From positions 186,001 to 250,000 of the forward strand of contig NZ_SLWR01000005.1 of NCBI RefSeq assembly GCF_004345665.1: 64,000 nt of DNA, in the 5' to 3' direction. Origin of the DNA: Kribbella antiqua (GTDB lineage Bacteria; Actinomycetota; Actinomycetes; Propionibacteriales; Kribbellaceae). The notes below the pieces were generated by a model. That model searched no databases. It was not told where the DNA came from and saw only the letters and a list, made by a program, of their open reading frames with translations. Position 1 is the first letter of the stretch. Every line of letters starts with the position of its first letter. This document shows, piece by piece, positions 31,518-40,721 of this stretch. The position numbers and the translations under genes are program-made.

Positions 31518-32321
31518 ATGACCAGTGATTCAGCACCGGAGGCCGGCAGAGACCGGGCCACGTCGTTCGGAGCCGTAGCGGCTGCGTACGACGCGGGCCG
31601 GCCGACGTTCCCGGCCGAGGCACTGAGCTGGATCCTGGGTCCGGGCCGGCTGCAGATCCTGGATCTCGGCGCCGGCACCGGCAAACTGGCCGCCGTCGCG
31701 GCCGGGCTCGGGCACGACGTGGTCGCGGTCGATCCGTCCGAGGAGATGCTCGCGGTCTGCCGCCGGCGGCCCGGGATCGACACCATGGTCGGCGCGGCCG
31801 AGTCGATCCCGCTGGCGCACGCCTCGGTCGACGCGGTGATCGTCGGCCAGGCGTTCCACTGGTTCGACCACGCCCGGGCCCTGCCCGAGATCGCCCGGGT
31901 ACTGCGGCCGAACGGCGTACTGGGTCTGCTCTGGAACGACGCCGACCGGGTGGTCCCCTGGGTACGGCGGTTCGATCGCGCGATCAAGGGCGACGACTTC
32001 GGCGGCGACCAGTTCGACCCGATGCCGATCCTGCTGCAGTCGGACCTGTTCGCGATGGTGGAGACCGCCCGCTTCCGGCACTGGCAGGACCTCGATCGTG
32101 GCGGCCTGCGGCAGCTGGCGCTGTCGCACTCGCGGATCGCCGTACTGACCGAATCCCGCCGCGACGCGGTGCTGGAGCAGATCGACGCCATCTATGAGAA
32201 CACCGCCCGGCCGCCGGAGCCGCTGCGGATGCCGCTGTTCACCGACTGTTACCGGACCCGGCCGAGCGACCTGGCGAACTACCGCCGTACCCTCGACGCG
32301 CCGCTCGCGCCACGACTGTAG
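31518..32321 (+). CDS. Class I SAM-dependent methyltransferase
   Basis: A 267-residue methyltransferase of the UbiE/type 11 kind. Motif I ILDLGAGTGKLAAVAA is near residues 47-62, motif II VVAVDPSEEMLAVCRRR follows, then the post-motif region AESIPLAHASVDAVIVGQAFHWFDHARALPEIARVLRPNGVLGLLWND, typical of small-molecule methyltransferases (only part shown by the HWFDH block). A GTG at 31515 is directly before the ATG and could be used; neither has a strong ribosome site. It begins 38 bases after pseF and may be read through from it, but its family is general and membership in the glycan pathway is not shown. Substrate unknown. Confidence 0.83.
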   Translation: MTSDSAPEAGRDRATSFGAVAAAYDAGRPTFPAEALSWILGPGRLQILDLGAGTGKLAAVAAGLGHDVVAVDPSEEMLAVCRRRPGIDTMVGAAESIPLAHASVDAVIVGQAFHWFDHARALPEIARVLRPNGVLGLLWNDADRVVPWVRRFDRAIKGDDFGGDQFDPMPILLQSDLFAMVETARFRHWQDLDRGGLRQLALSHSRIAVLTESRRDAVLEQIDAIYENTARPPEPLRMPLFTDCYRTRPSDLANYRRTLDAPLAPRL

Positions 32322-32409
32322 AAACGTTTTGGTTGCGGTTGACCACAAATGCTCGACCAGGGACTAACGTGCACCTGTTCGCGTCTGAGCGAGAGCACGA
32401 GGGGAACTC

Positions 32410-32751
32410 ATGGACGAGGAAGTGGTGCGCGAGCGGGACGCCCGCGCCTATGAGGCCGTGCACTCGGCGGCTGACTTCACCGAGCTGAAACGGCGCTACA
32501 CGCGATTCGTGGTGCCGTGGACCATCACGTTCATGGTCTGGTACCTGGCGTACGTCGCCTGCAACAACTGGGCTCGCGGGTTCATGAGCCACAAGGTGAT
32601 CGGGCACATCAACGTCGCCCTGATCTTCGGGCTGCTGCAGTTCGTCTCCACGTTCGTCATCGCCGCGCTGTACGGCCGGTTCGCGAACCGCCGGCTGGAC
32701 CCGCTGGCCAGTGGGCTGAACGCCAAGTACAAGAGGGAGCGCCGCCGGTGA
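32410..32751 (+). CDS. DUF485 small membrane protein, partner of ActP-type symporter
   Basis: A 113-residue inner-membrane protein with two helices (VPWTITFMVWYLAYVACN, about 37-54, and IGHINVALIFGLLQFVSTFVIAALY, about 65-90) and charged ends. DUF485 proteins are regularly encoded just before acetate/solute:sodium symporters and are thought to be accessory subunits. Here it overlaps the actP-like gene by GTGA, so translation is coupled. The ATG has AGGGGAA 4 bases upstream. The leader contains TTGACC (32339-32344) and a weak downstream -10-like region, a possible promoter for the pair. Confidence 0.85.
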   Translation: MDEEVVRERDARAYEAVHSAADFTELKRRYTRFVVPWTITFMVWYLAYVACNNWARGFMSHKVIGHINVALIFGLLQFVSTFVIAALYGRFANRRLDPLASGLNAKYKRERRR

Positions 32752-34394
32752 TTTCCGTACCGTTCCTGGTCCCGCTCGCCGACGCCGAGCCGGGCAACCA
32801 GGCACTGACCATCTCGCTGTTCACCGCGGTCGTCGCCGTGACGCTGTACATCACCTGGTGGGCGTCCCGGCAGAACCGGACCGCGGCCGACTACTACGCC
32901 GGCGGCCGCTCCTTCAGCGGTGCTCAGAACGGCCTCGCCGTCGCCGGGGACTACATGTCCGCGGCGTCCTTCCTCGGCATCTCCGGCCAGATCGCCCTCT
33001 ACGGGTACGACGGCTTCCTCTACTCGATCGGGTTCCTGGTGGCCTGGCTGGTCGCCCTCCTGCTGGTCGCCGAGCTGCTGCGGAACTCCGGTCGGTTCAC
33101 GATGGCCGACCAGCTCGCGTTCCGGATGAAGCAGCGGCCGGTCCGGACCGCGGCCGCGACCTCCACGATCGTGGTGTCGATCTTCTACCTGCTCGCCCAG
33201 ATGGTCGGCGCCGGCTCACTGGTCGGCCTGCTGCTGGGCGTGAAGAGCGAGGGCCTGAAGGCCGGCGTGATCATCCTCGTCGGCGCGCTGATGATCTTCT
33301 ACGTCACGGTCGGCGGGATGAAGGGCACCACCTGGGTGCAGATCGTCAAGGCCGTGCTGCTGATGGCCGGCACGGTGCTGATCACCTTCCTGGTGCTGGT
33401 GAAGTTCCACTTCAACATCTCCGACCTGCTCGGCGCCGCCGCCGCGAAGTCTGGTAAAGGCGAGTCGTTCCTCCAGCCGGGCTTGCTGTATGGCAAGGAT
33501 CTGACCGGCCAGATCGACTTCCTGTCGCTCGGGCTCGCACTCGTCCTCGGTACGGCGGGCCTGCCGCACATCCTGATCCGCTTCTACACCGTGCCGGACT
33601 CGCGGTCCGCGCGCCGATCGGTGCAATGGGCGATCGGCCTGATCGGGGCGTTCTACCTGATGACGCTGGCCCTCGGGTTCGGCGCGGCGGCGCTGCTCGA
33701 CACCGGCAAGGGTTCCGCGGTCGAGGCGTCGAAGGGCAATGTCGCCTCACCGCTGCTGGCCGAGTCGGTCGGAGGCGGGGCCGACTCCCTCGGCGGTGCG
33801 ATCCTGCTCGCGCTGATCGCAGCGGTCGCCTTCGCCACGATCCTTGCCGTGGTCGCCGGTCTGACCCTGACGTCGGCGTCGTCGTTCGCACACGATCTCT
33901 ACGCGAACGTGATCGCGAAGGGCAAGGTCACCGAGCGGCAGGAACTGCGGGTCGCACGGTTCGCGGCACTCGGGATCGGTGCGGTCGCGATCGCGCTGGC
34001 GATCCCGGCGCAGAAGCTGAACATCGCGTTCCTGGTCGCACTCGCGTTCGCGGTCGCGGCCTCGGCGAACCTGCCGGCGCTGCTGTTCAACCTGTTCTGG
34101 AGGCGGTTCAACACCTCCGGCGCGGTCTGGAGCATCTACGGCGGCCTCATCTCCGCCGTCGTGCTGGTGATCTTCTCGCCAGTGGTGTCCGGGAAGCCGA
34201 CGTCGATGATCACCGGCGCCGACTTCCACTGGTTCCCGCTGTCGAACCCGGGCATCGTGTCGATCCCGCTGGGCTTCCTGTTCGGCGTCCTCGGCACCTT
34301 CCTCGGCAGCGACCGCGCCAGCGAGGGCCGCTACAACGAGCTCTCCGTCCGCTCCCTCACCGGCGCGGGCGCCGAAGGACCGGCCAAGCACTGA
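32748..34394 (+). CDS. actP: Cation/acetate symporter, sodium:solute symporter family
   Basis: A 548-residue transporter with about 13 transmembrane helices. Diagnostic segments: YYAGGRSFSGAQNGLAVAGDYMSAASFLGISGQIALYGYDGF near residues 45-85 (ActP/MctP signature), MVGAGSLVGLLLG, and LGLALVLGTAGLPHILIRFYTVPD near residues 255-285, matching acetate permease ActP. It should import acetate and other short monocarboxylates with sodium or protons. The GTG start overlaps the DUF485 stop by four bases; a longer frame upstream is inside DUF485 and is a shadow. acs lies a few kb away, converging on glnII, so uptake and activation of acetate are encoded in the same region. Confidence 0.88.
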   Translation: MISVPFLVPLADAEPGNQALTISLFTAVVAVTLYITWWASRQNRTAADYYAGGRSFSGAQNGLAVAGDYMSAASFLGISGQIALYGYDGFLYSIGFLVAWLVALLLVAELLRNSGRFTMADQLAFRMKQRPVRTAAATSTIVVSIFYLLAQMVGAGSLVGLLLGVKSEGLKAGVIILVGALMIFYVTVGGMKGTTWVQIVKAVLLMAGTVLITFLVLVKFHFNISDLLGAAAAKSGKGESFLQPGLLYGKDLTGQIDFLSLGLALVLGTAGLPHILIRFYTVPDSRSARRSVQWAIGLIGAFYLMTLALGFGAAALLDTGKGSAVEASKGNVASPLLAESVGGGADSLGGAILLALIAAVAFATILAVVAGLTLTSASSFAHDLYANVIAKGKVTERQELRVARFAALGIGAVAIALAIPAQKLNIAFLVALAFAVAASANLPALLFNLFWRRFNTSGAVWSIYGGLISAVVLVIFSPVVSGKPTSMITGADFHWFPLSNPGIVSIPLGFLFGVLGTFLGSDRASEGRYNELSVRSLTGAGAEGPAKH

Positions 34395-34421
34395 CGTTCA
34401 ACGCCTGCTCAACGGCGATCG

Positions 34422-34838
34422 TTAGAGGCCGTCGGCCAGGCGGGAGAGGACGGAGCCGGCTCTGAGGACGAGCTCCCGGTCGTCGTCGTCGAGCCGGCGG
34501 AGGAGTTTGGCGAGTTCTTCGGCGGCCTGCCGGCCCGACGCGTCGACCATGTCTCTGCCGGCATCCGTCAGTACGACGGCAGTCGCCCGGCCGTCGACCG
34601 GGTCCTGCTCCCGGCGGGCCAGACCGGCGGACTCGAGCGCCGCGACGGTCGTGGTCGCGGTCGGCTGGGAGCACGGGACGCGCGCGGCGATCTCACCGAT
34701 CCGGATCGGCTGCTCGTCGGCGATCAGCATCAGCGCCAGGAACTGCGTCGGGTGCAGCACCGTGGTGGTGCGGGTCCGGCGCAGGTGCCGGACGATCCGG
34801 TGCATCGCCACCAGAAGCTGCAGGGTCTCCTGCGCCAT
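34422..34838 (-). CDS. MarR-family transcriptional regulator
   Basis: A 138-residue winged-helix regulator. The DNA-binding part reads LIADEQPIRIGEIAARVPCSQPTATTTVAALESAGLARREQDPVDGRATAVVLTDAG, about residues 38-94, with the wing DGRATAVVLT; long helices at both ends form the dimer. The ATG has GGAGGTGAT 6 bases upstream. It lies between the actP gene (converging, 28 bases apart) and a CopD-like membrane gene on the same strand. The target is unknown; MarR genes often control a neighbour but there is no divergent partner here. Confidence 0.86.
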   Translation of the reverse strand: MAQETLQLLVAMHRIVRHLRRTRTTTVLHPTQFLALMLIADEQPIRIGEIAARVPCSQPTATTTVAALESAGLARREQDPVDGRATAVVLTDAGRDMVDASGRQAAEELAKLLRRLDDDDRELVLRAGSVLSRLADGL

Positions 34839-34900
34839 TCGCGATCACCTCCAAGGCGGGAGCCGCCATCCTGGCACACGACCGGACCGATCTCCACGCG

Positions 34901-35350
34901 TCACAGCGAACTGGCCAGCACCCCAAGTGCGAAAGCAGTACCCGTCAGCACCAGCATGCACCCTGCCAGCACCACAAGCCGCCGTTGCAGCGCGGGAAGC
35001 TCGGCAGCGGTGGCGAAAACCCGGCGCGGCCAATGCCGCCAGGACACGTACCAGAAGATCCCAGTTGCCCCGAGCAACAACAACCCCTTGATCAGGTGGA
35101 CCCACCAGTGGGCATGGTCCAGCAGCAGCAGTACCAGCCCGCTGACCGCGATCGCCCCGATCAGCCCCAGCACCTTCCACCGGTTGCCTGAGGCAATCAC
35201 CGTGGTGAGCGCCTCGCGGCCGTCCTGATCGGGACCGAAGTACTTCTTCAACTTGGGCTGGACGACGAACAGCGAGTAGGCCATTCCGCCGACCCACGCC
35301 GCCGCGAGACCCGCATGAGTGATCGCCAGCAGCACATTGACCGTCGTCAC
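34901..35350 (-). CDS. Four-helix membrane protein (CopD/DUF2269-like)
   Basis: A 149-residue integral membrane protein with four hydrophobic helices: LLAITHAGLAAAWVGGMAYSLFV, VLGLIGAIAVSGLVLLLL, LIKGLLLLGATGIFWYVSW and LVVLAGCMLVLTGTAFALGVL. The conserved early His (AITHAG) and pattern are like the copper-resistance CopD superfamily, but no metal motif is decisive. GTG 35350 was chosen because TAGGGT ends 8 bases upstream; a TTG at 35359 overlaps that box. It is divergent from glnII and shares its control region. Confidence 0.65.
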   Translation of the reverse strand: MTTVNVLLAITHAGLAAAWVGGMAYSLFVVQPKLKKYFGPDQDGREALTTVIASGNRWKVLGLIGAIAVSGLVLLLLDHAHWWVHLIKGLLLLGATGIFWYVSWRHWPRRVFATAAELPALQRRLVVLAGCMLVLTGTAFALGVLASSL

Positions 35351-35358
35351 ACCACGCA

Positions 35359-35364
35359 ACCCTA
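35359..35364 (-). promoter_or_regulatory. -10 box (TAGGGT) of leaderless promoter
   Basis: Minus-strand TAGGGT ends 8 bases before the GTG at 35350; no ribosome site at usable spacing. Confidence 0.4.
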
Positions 35365-35387
35365 GTCACACGGCGGTTAACACGCCC

Positions 35388-35403
35388 GTCACAAACAAGC
35401 AAC
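35388..35403 (+). promoter_or_regulatory. GlnR-like box upstream of glutamine synthetase II
   Basis: GTCAC-N6-GCAAC at 35388-35403 fits the actinomycete GlnR half-site pair (GTnAC-N6-GnnAC). It lies 17 bases upstream of TTGACA (35421-35426), a good -35 candidate, 84 bases before the glnII GTG. GlnR control of glnII is known in Streptomyces. Confidence 0.5.
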
Positions 35404-35486
35404 AGGACCGAAATTGCTACTTGACACTGTCGGCCTCGGCTGTTCAGGACCACCTGAGGGGACGGCCACGACGAAGGGACAGACGG

Positions 35487-36506
35487 GTGACCTACAAGGC
35501 CGAGTACATCTGGATCGACGGTACCGAACCGAGCGCGCGGCTTCGCTCGAAGACGAAGATCCTCGCCGACGGCGCCGAGCTGCCGGACTGGGGTTTCGAC
35601 GGTTCGAGTACCAACCAGGCGCCCGGTGACAACTCGGACTGCGTGCTCAAGCCGGTCTTCTCGTGTCCCGACCCGATCCGCGGCGGCGACCACAAGCTGG
35701 TGCTGTGCGAGGTCTACCTCGTCGACGGCACCCCGCACCCGACCAACAACCGGGCCAAGCTGCTCCCGATCGCCGAGCGGTTCGCCGACCAGGACTCCTG
35801 GTTCGGCATCGAGCAGGAGTACACCTTCTTCCAGGAGGGCCGCCCGCTCGGCTTCCCCGCCATCGGCTTCCCCGCCCCGCAGGGCCCGTACTACTGCGGC
35901 GTCGGCGCTGACGAGGTCTTCGGCCGCGAGATCGTCGAGAAGCACCTGGACGCCTGCATCGAAGCGGGTCTGCGGATCGCCGGCATCAACGCCGAGGTCA
36001 TGCCCGGCCAGTGGGAGTTCCAGATCGGCCCGGCCGGCCCGGTCGAGGTCGCCGACCACCTGTGGGTCGCCCGCTGGCTGCTCTACCGGATCGCCGAGGA
36101 GTACGACGTCGCCGCCACCCTGGACGCCAAGCCCGCCAAGGGCGACTGGAATGGCGCCGGCGCGCACACCAACTTCTCCACCCGGGCCATGCGCGAGGGC
36201 TACGACGCGATCATCACCGCCTGCGAGTCGCTCGGCGCTCCCGGCAAGGTCGAGGAGCACATCGCCGGCTACGGCGACGGCATCGAAGAGCGCCTCACCG
36301 GCAACCACGAGACCGCGCCGCACAACGTCTACAGCTACGGCGTCTCCAACCGCGGCGCCTCGGTCCGCATCCCGTGGCAGGTCGAGGTCGACAAGAAGGG
36401 CTACATCGAGGATCGCCGCCCCAACGCCAACATCGACCCCTACAACGTCGCCCGCCTCCTCGTGAACACCTGCTGCACCGCCCTCGAAAAGGCCGGCCAG
36501 GCCTGA
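35487..36506 (+). CDS. glnII: Glutamine synthetase type II
   Basis: A 339-residue eukaryote-like GSII that makes glutamine from glutamate, ammonia and ATP. It begins TYKAEYIWIDGTEP, then AELPDWGFDGSSTNQAPGDNSDC near residues 35-57 (GSII signature), WFGIEQEYTFF (catalytic Glu), GINAEVMPGQWEFQIGP (metal-ligand Glu and the ATP-site region) and GAGAHTNFSTRAMREG. The length is close to Streptomyces GlnII. The GTG at 35487 has AAGGGA upstream; longer frames have no homology. A GlnR-like box and a TTGACA precede it, and a long hairpin terminator follows. It should be induced in nitrogen limitation and act beside the main GSI. Confidence 0.93.
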   Translation: MTYKAEYIWIDGTEPSARLRSKTKILADGAELPDWGFDGSSTNQAPGDNSDCVLKPVFSCPDPIRGGDHKLVLCEVYLVDGTPHPTNNRAKLLPIAERFADQDSWFGIEQEYTFFQEGRPLGFPAIGFPAPQGPYYCGVGADEVFGREIVEKHLDACIEAGLRIAGINAEVMPGQWEFQIGPAGPVEVADHLWVARWLLYRIAEEYDVAATLDAKPAKGDWNGAGAHTNFSTRAMREGYDAIITACESLGAPGKVEEHIAGYGDGIEERLTGNHETAPHNVYSYGVSNRGASVRIPWQVEVDKKGYIEDRRPNANIDPYNVARLLVNTCCTALEKAGQA

Positions 36507-36523
36507 TCCTCCCCGATCCACGC

Positions 36524-36567
36524 GAAGGCCCCGGAGAGCGGTTCAGAGATTTCTCCCCGGGGCCTTC
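36524..36567. terminator. Bidirectional hairpin terminator between glnII and acsA
   Basis: GAAGGCCCCGG (36524-36534) pairs perfectly with CCGGGGCCTTC (36557-36567); AGA/TCT pairs extend the stem past a small bulge. It lies between the converging glnII and acsA stops. Confidence 0.75.
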
Positions 36568-36593
36568 ACGTGTGTGCAGGTGCTACTGAGGAT

Positions 36594-38573
36594 TCAGTCC
36601 TCGTCGGACTTGCCGGATTCGAGGTTGGATTTGATGAGGTCCATGACGGTGGAGTCGGCGAGGGTGGTGACGTCGCCTACCTCGCGGTTTTCGGCGACGT
36701 CGCGGAGCAGACGGCGCATGATCTTGCCGGAGCGGGTCTTCGGCAACTCCGCCACGACCATGATCTGGCGCGGCTTGGCGATCGGGCCGATTTCCTTGGC
36801 GACGTGGTTGCGGAGTTCCTGGACGACGTCAGGACCGCCGTCGCCGGCCTCGGACCGCAGAATCACGAACGCCGCGATCGCCTGACCGGTGGTCGGGTCG
36901 GAGGCGCCGACGACCGCTGCCTCGGCGACCTTCGGGTGCGAGACCAGCGCGGATTCGATCTCCGTGGTGGACAGCCGGTGGCCCGACACGTTCATCACGT
37001 CGTCGACCCGGCCGAGCAGCCAGAGGTCGCCGTCCTCGTCCTTCTTCGCCCCGTCACCGGCGAAGTACACGCCCGGCCAGCGCGACCAGTACGTGTCGAC
37101 GAACCGCTGGTCGTCACCCCACAGCGTGCGCAGCATCGCCGGCCACGGCTTGGTGATGACGAGATACCCACCGGAGCCGTTCGGCACCGGCTTGCCCGCG
37201 TCGTCGACGACGTCCACGCTCACGCCCGGGATCGCCTTCATCGCGGCGCCCGGCTTGCCCGCGGTCACGCCCGGCAGCGGCGAGATCATGTGCATACCGG
37301 TCTCGGTCTGCCACCAGGTGTCGACCACCGGCACCTTGTTGCCGCCGATGTGCTCGCGGTACCAGACGTACGCCTCCGGGTTGATCGGCTCGCCGACCGA
37401 CCCGATCACGCGCAGCGTGGACAGGTCGAACTTGGCCGGGATCTCGTCGCCCCACTTCATGAAGGTGCGGATCGCGGTCGGGGCGCAGTACAGGATGGAG
37501 ACCTTGTACTTCTCGATGATCTCCCACCAGCGGCCCTTGTGCGGGGTGTCCGGGGTGCCCTCGTACAGCACGGACGTGGTCGCGTTCGCCAGGGCGCCGT
37601 AGACGATGTAGCTGTGGCCGGTGACCCAGCCGATGTCGGCGGCGGTCCAGTACACGTCGATGTCGGCCTTGAGGTCGAAGACACCCCATTGCGTGTACGA
37701 CGTTCCGACCAGGTAGCCGCCGGTCGTGTGCAGGATGCCCTTCGGCTTCCCGGTCGTCCCGGAGGTGTACATCACGTACAGCGGGTGCTCGGCGTCGAAC
37801 GCCTCGGGCGTGTGCTCCGTCGACTGCTTGCCGACGAAGTCCTCCCACCACAGGTCCCGGCCTTCGACGATGTTGGTGTCCTGGCCAGTTCGCCGTACGA
37901 CGAGAACGTTCCGGACGTCCGGGCACTCCTCGAGCGCGGCGTCGACGGCCGGCTTCAGCGCGGCCGGCGCGCCCCGGCGGTAGCCGCCGTCGGCGGTGAT
38001 CACGACGCGGGCGTCACAGTCCTGGATCCGGCCCTTCAGCGCGTCCGCCGAGAATCCGCCGAAGACGACGGTGTGCGGGGCGCCGATCCGGGCGCAGGCA
38101 AGCATCGCGACGACCGTCTCCGGGATCATCGGCATGTAGATCGCGACCCTGTCGCCGGCCTTGACGTTCAGCTCGAGCAGCGCGTTGGCGGCCTTGCTGA
38201 CCTCGTCCTTGAGCTGGGCATAGGTGATCTCGCGGGTGTCGCCGGGCTCGCCCTCGAAGTAGTACGCGACCTTGTCGCCGAGGCCGTTCTCGACGTGCCG
38301 GTCAACGCAGTTGTACGCCGCGTTCAGCTTGCCGTCGGAGTACCACTTGGCGAAGGGCGGATTGCTCCAATCCAGCGTCTCGGTCGGCTCGACCGCCCAG
38401 GTCAGCCGCTTGGCCTGCTCGGCCCAGAACCCCTCGAAGTCGGCCGCGGCCTGGTCGTAGGCGTCGGCCTTCACGTTGGCGTTCGCGGCCAGCTCGGCGG
38501 GCGGCTCGAACCGGCGCTCCTCGTGCATCAGGTTCGACAGTGCGTCACCCTGGGGTGACTCTGCATTCGTCAC
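36594..38573 (-). CDS. acsA: Acetyl-CoA synthetase
   Basis: A 659-residue AMP-forming enzyme that activates acetate to acetyl-CoA. Markers: the Acs N-terminal region with [39 protein letters not shown] (about residues 46-85, only partly quoted), the P-loop [12 protein letters not shown] near residue 270, DTWWQTETG, and [33 protein letters not shown] near residue 620 holds the lysine normally acetylated to switch the enzyme off. The GTG start has GAGGAGGAG 10 bases upstream. It is placed like Rv3667 (acs) at the edge of the conserved block that continues after 43 kb. Length normal. Confidence 0.95.
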   Translation of the reverse strand: MTNAESPQGDALSNLMHEERRFEPPAELAANANVKADAYDQAAADFEGFWAEQAKRLTWAVEPTETLDWSNPPFAKWYSDGKLNAAYNCVDRHVENGLGDKVAYYFEGEPGDTREITYAQLKDEVSKAANALLELNVKAGDRVAIYMPMIPETVVAMLACARIGAPHTVVFGGFSADALKGRIQDCDARVVITADGGYRRGAPAALKPAVDAALEECPDVRNVLVVRRTGQDTNIVEGRDLWWEDFVGKQSTEHTPEAFDAEHPLYVMYTSGTTGKPKGILHTTGGYLVGTSYTQWGVFDLKADIDVYWTAADIGWVTGHSYIVYGALANATTSVLYEGTPDTPHKGRWWEIIEKYKVSILYCAPTAIRTFMKWGDEIPAKFDLSTLRVIGSVGEPINPEAYVWYREHIGGNKVPVVDTWWQTETGMHMISPLPGVTAGKPGAAMKAIPGVSVDVVDDAGKPVPNGSGGYLVITKPWPAMLRTLWGDDQRFVDTYWSRWPGVYFAGDGAKKDEDGDLWLLGRVDDVMNVSGHRLSTTEIESALVSHPKVAEAAVVGASDPTTGQAIAAFVILRSEAGDGGPDVVQELRNHVAKEIGPIAKPRQIMVVAELPKTRSGKIMRRLLRDVAENREVGDVTTLADSTVMDLIKSNLESGKSDED

Positions 38574-38722
38574 GTCGCGGACTCCTCCTCGTGAGCTTCG
38601 GCGCGCCGGTGCGCCCGGTCACCTTTCTACCAATGCACGCCCCGCCACGAAACCGCCGCACCGCCCAGCGGCCCCTGATCTGCGCCGAACAGGCCCGATT
38701 CCGGGTCGTACGGCGAGCCCGG

Positions 38723-39076
38723 CTACGACTCCCGCGCGTCGAGCAACTCGTCCCAGTGTGTCTCTGTCCACTCACACACAGCCCGCATCGGCCCGAGCAG
38801 ACTCCGCCCGAGCTCGGTGAGTTCGTAGGTCACGCGCCGAACCGGTTCGCCGTACTGCGTCCGCCGGACGAACCCGTCGCGCTCCAGCGTCCGCAGCGAC
38901 TGGGTCAGCATCTTGGAACTCACCCGCGCCAGCGGCACCCGCAACTCGGAGAACCGCCGCGGCCCATCCTCCAGACAGCGGATCACGAGGCCGGCCCACT
39001 TGTCCTGCCCGATCCGGAACGGCAGCAAGGTGGACGGGCAGATCTCCTCGAACATGTCCGCCCGCAACGCCTCCAT
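38723..39076 (-). CDS. HxlR-type winged-helix transcriptional regulator
   Basis: A 117-residue HxlR/MarR-like DNA-binding protein. It has the family pattern ICPSTLLPFRIGQDKWAGLVIRCLEDGPRRFSELRVPLARVSSKMLTQSLRTLERDGFVRR (residues about 12-72; note the lone Cys near position 13 often involved in redox sensing in this family). A wing YGEPVRRVTYELTELG follows. ATG 39076 was chosen since a minus-strand TACCGT ends 7 bases upstream; GTG 39085 and TTG 39094 overlap that box. It is divergent from an NAD(P)-binding reductase gene, the usual partner controlled by HxlR regulators such as YodB or HypR, so that gene is the likely target. Confidence 0.86.
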   Translation of the reverse strand: MEALRADMFEEICPSTLLPFRIGQDKWAGLVIRCLEDGPRRFSELRVPLARVSSKMLTQSLRTLERDGFVRRTQYGEPVRRVTYELTELGRSLLGPMRAVCEWTETHWDELLDARES

Positions 39077-39083
39077 GCCCTTC

Positions 39084-39089
39084 ACGGTA
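39084..39089 (-). promoter_or_regulatory. -10 box (TACCGT) of leaderless HxlR-gene promoter
   Basis: Minus-strand TACCGT ends 7 bases before the ATG at 39076 and decides the start among three in-frame options. Confidence 0.4.
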
Positions 39090-39149
39090 TCCAATCGGTA
39101 ACCGGGTCGCCTTCTACGGTCACCGCATCACCGAAACGAGGAGGTTGCA

Positions 39150-39752
39150 GTGAGCAAGATTCTGGTCATCGGCGCCCGCGGCCGGGCCGGGCGAGCCGCC
39201 GTCGACGAGGCTCGCCGACGCGGGCACGAGGTCACGGCTGTCGCGCGTACGGCGGACGGCGGGTTGGTCGCCGGGGACGTGACGGATCCCGGGCAGATCG
39301 CCGAGTTGGCTTCCGGCCACGACGCGGTGATCGCGGCGGTGTACGACGGCGGCACCGACTTCTTCACCAAGGCATCCCGGGCCTTGGTCGACGGGTTGGA
39401 AAAGGCCGGCGTCAGCCGACTTGTCTGGGTCGGCCTCGCGTCGATCCTTCCCACCGCCGACGGAACCCTGCTGATGGACACACCCACCTATCCCCAGGGG
39501 TACCGCGCCTTTTACCTCGCACACCAGGCAGCCCTCGACACCTTCGCGGCGTCAACACTCGACTGGGTCTCCATCGCCCCCGCCGGTGACTTCAGCCACG
39601 CCGACCCCACCCGCACCGGCGCCTACCGCATCACCCCGGCCGACGCGTCGAGCCTGATCTCGTACGCCGACCTCGCGATCGCACTCGTGGACGAGGTAGA
39701 GCGACCCACCCACCACCACACGGCCATCGGGGCGGTCAGGTCTGATACATGA
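39150..39752 (+). CDS. NAD(P)H-binding atypical SDR (NmrA/YwnB-like)
   Basis: A 200-residue Rossmann protein. ILVIGARGRAGRAAVDEARRRGHEVTAVAR, residues 4-33, is the NADPH-binding motif GxxGxxG. The rest matches the short atypical SDR group (flavin-reductase or NmrA-like): AGDVTDP, HDAVIAAV, LVWVGLAS and a C-terminal SYADLAIALVDEVERPTHHH segment. The GTG at 39150 has GAGGAGG 4 bases upstream. Divergent from the HxlR gene, which suggests control by redox or electrophile stress. It probably reduces quinones or other small electrophiles; the substrate is not evident. Soluble, cytoplasmic. Confidence 0.82.
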   Translation: MSKILVIGARGRAGRAAVDEARRRGHEVTAVARTADGGLVAGDVTDPGQIAELASGHDAVIAAVYDGGTDFFTKASRALVDGLEKAGVSRLVWVGLASILPTADGTLLMDTPTYPQGYRAFYLAHQAALDTFAASTLDWVSIAPAGDFSHADPTRTGAYRITPADASSLISYADLAIALVDEVERPTHHHTAIGAVRSDT

Positions 39753-39757
39753 TCACA

Positions 39758-40516
39758 TCAGGTTGCGCGGTAAGCGACTGTGATGTCGTAGCGGTCGGAG
39801 CGGTAGACGGAGCGGCCGAACTCGATAACCTCGCCGGAGGCGGTGCGTGGGGCCGAGGTGATGATCAGGCACGGGGTGGTCTCGCCGATCTCGAGCAGTT
39901 CGGCGTCGACCGGGTCCGGCGGGGCGGCGACGATCGAGGCCGAGACCATCCCGAGCGCGACTCCCCAGCGCGACGACAGTTCGCCGTACAGGGAGGTTTC
40001 GGCGAAGTCGATGTCCTCGAGTCCCGGGTAACGGCGCAGGGACAGCGAGGTGCGCTCGACCGCCATCGGCTCGCCGTCGGCGGTGCGCAGCCGGATCAGG
40101 TGCAGCACCGGGGTGCCGACCGGCTCCTCCAGCTCGCGGGCGAGATCCTCGTCCGCGCTGCCGATGCGGTGCTCGAGCACCTTGGCGCCCGGCTTGATGC
40201 CGCGGTTGATCATGTCCTGGCTGAACGACGACGCGAGCATCCGGGACGGCCGCGGCTCGGCGACGAAGGTGCCGCCACCGGGGCGGCGGGCGGCGAGGCC
40301 CTCAGCCACCACCCGGTCCACCTCCTGGCGCACGGTCATCCGGGCCACGCCGAACCGCTCGGCGAGGACACGCTCCGACGGCAGCACGGTACCGACGGCG
40401 AGCGAGCGGGTGAGCTTCTCCAGAATCTCGCGGATCTGGTCACCTTTGGGCCGGTCGGTCCGAAGCTCCGTCGGGAGTTCGGCGAGGTCGCCGGGGTTGT
40501 TCCTTGGGCGGGCCAT
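39758..40516 (-). CDS. GntR-family regulator, HutC/UTRA subgroup
   Basis: A 252-residue regulator with an N-terminal GntR winged helix (IREILEKLTRSLAVGTVLPSERVLAERFGVARMTVRQEVDRVVAEGL, about residues 28-74; partly typical LPSER and MTVRQ) and a C-terminal UTRA ligand domain with the motif VLHLIRLRTADGEPMAVERTSL. UTRA regulators sense sugars, amino sugars or amino acids. No adjacent transporter or catabolic operon shows its target. Its 3' end converges with the NAD(P)-binding protein gene 5 bases apart. The 212 bp upstream to the next gene is the longest gap in the window and holds no gene that I can see. Confidence 0.88.
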   Translation of the reverse strand: MARPRNNPGDLAELPTELRTDRPKGDQIREILEKLTRSLAVGTVLPSERVLAERFGVARMTVRQEVDRVVAEGLAARRPGGGTFVAEPRPSRMLASSFSQDMINRGIKPGAKVLEHRIGSADEDLARELEEPVGTPVLHLIRLRTADGEPMAVERTSLSLRRYPGLEDIDFAETSLYGELSSRWGVALGMVSASIVAAPPDPVDAELLEIGETTPCLIITSAPRTASGEVIEFGRSVYRSDRYDITVAYRAT

Positions 40517-40715
40517 GAGGTCAGTATCCCTGGGAATCTGCCCGGCAAACCGGTTGCCGGGGAACGCGAACCGCGGTCATGCTCCTGAACGTTCGAACGA
40601 GGCCTCGTCGTTGGCAACAGCACTGTCACCGACGACCTTGTCAGCCAGACTGTAACGTCTGCTACCGGCTCACGGCCAGCGACCACACAAGCCTGGGTGT
40701 TTCCTGACAGGCAGG

Positions 40716-40721
40716 TAGTTT
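40716..40721 (+). promoter_or_regulatory. -10 box (TAGTTT) of leaderless promoter
   Basis: TAGTTT ends 7 bases before the ATG at 40729. A GAGGG directly before the start may also help initiation. Confidence 0.4.

Noticed and set aside
38543..38560. Palindrome GTCACCCTGGGGTGAC near the acsA start as a possible Crp-type operator.
   Set aside because: It is inside the acsA coding region and does not match TGTGA-N6-TCACA; chance in GC-rich sequence is enough.
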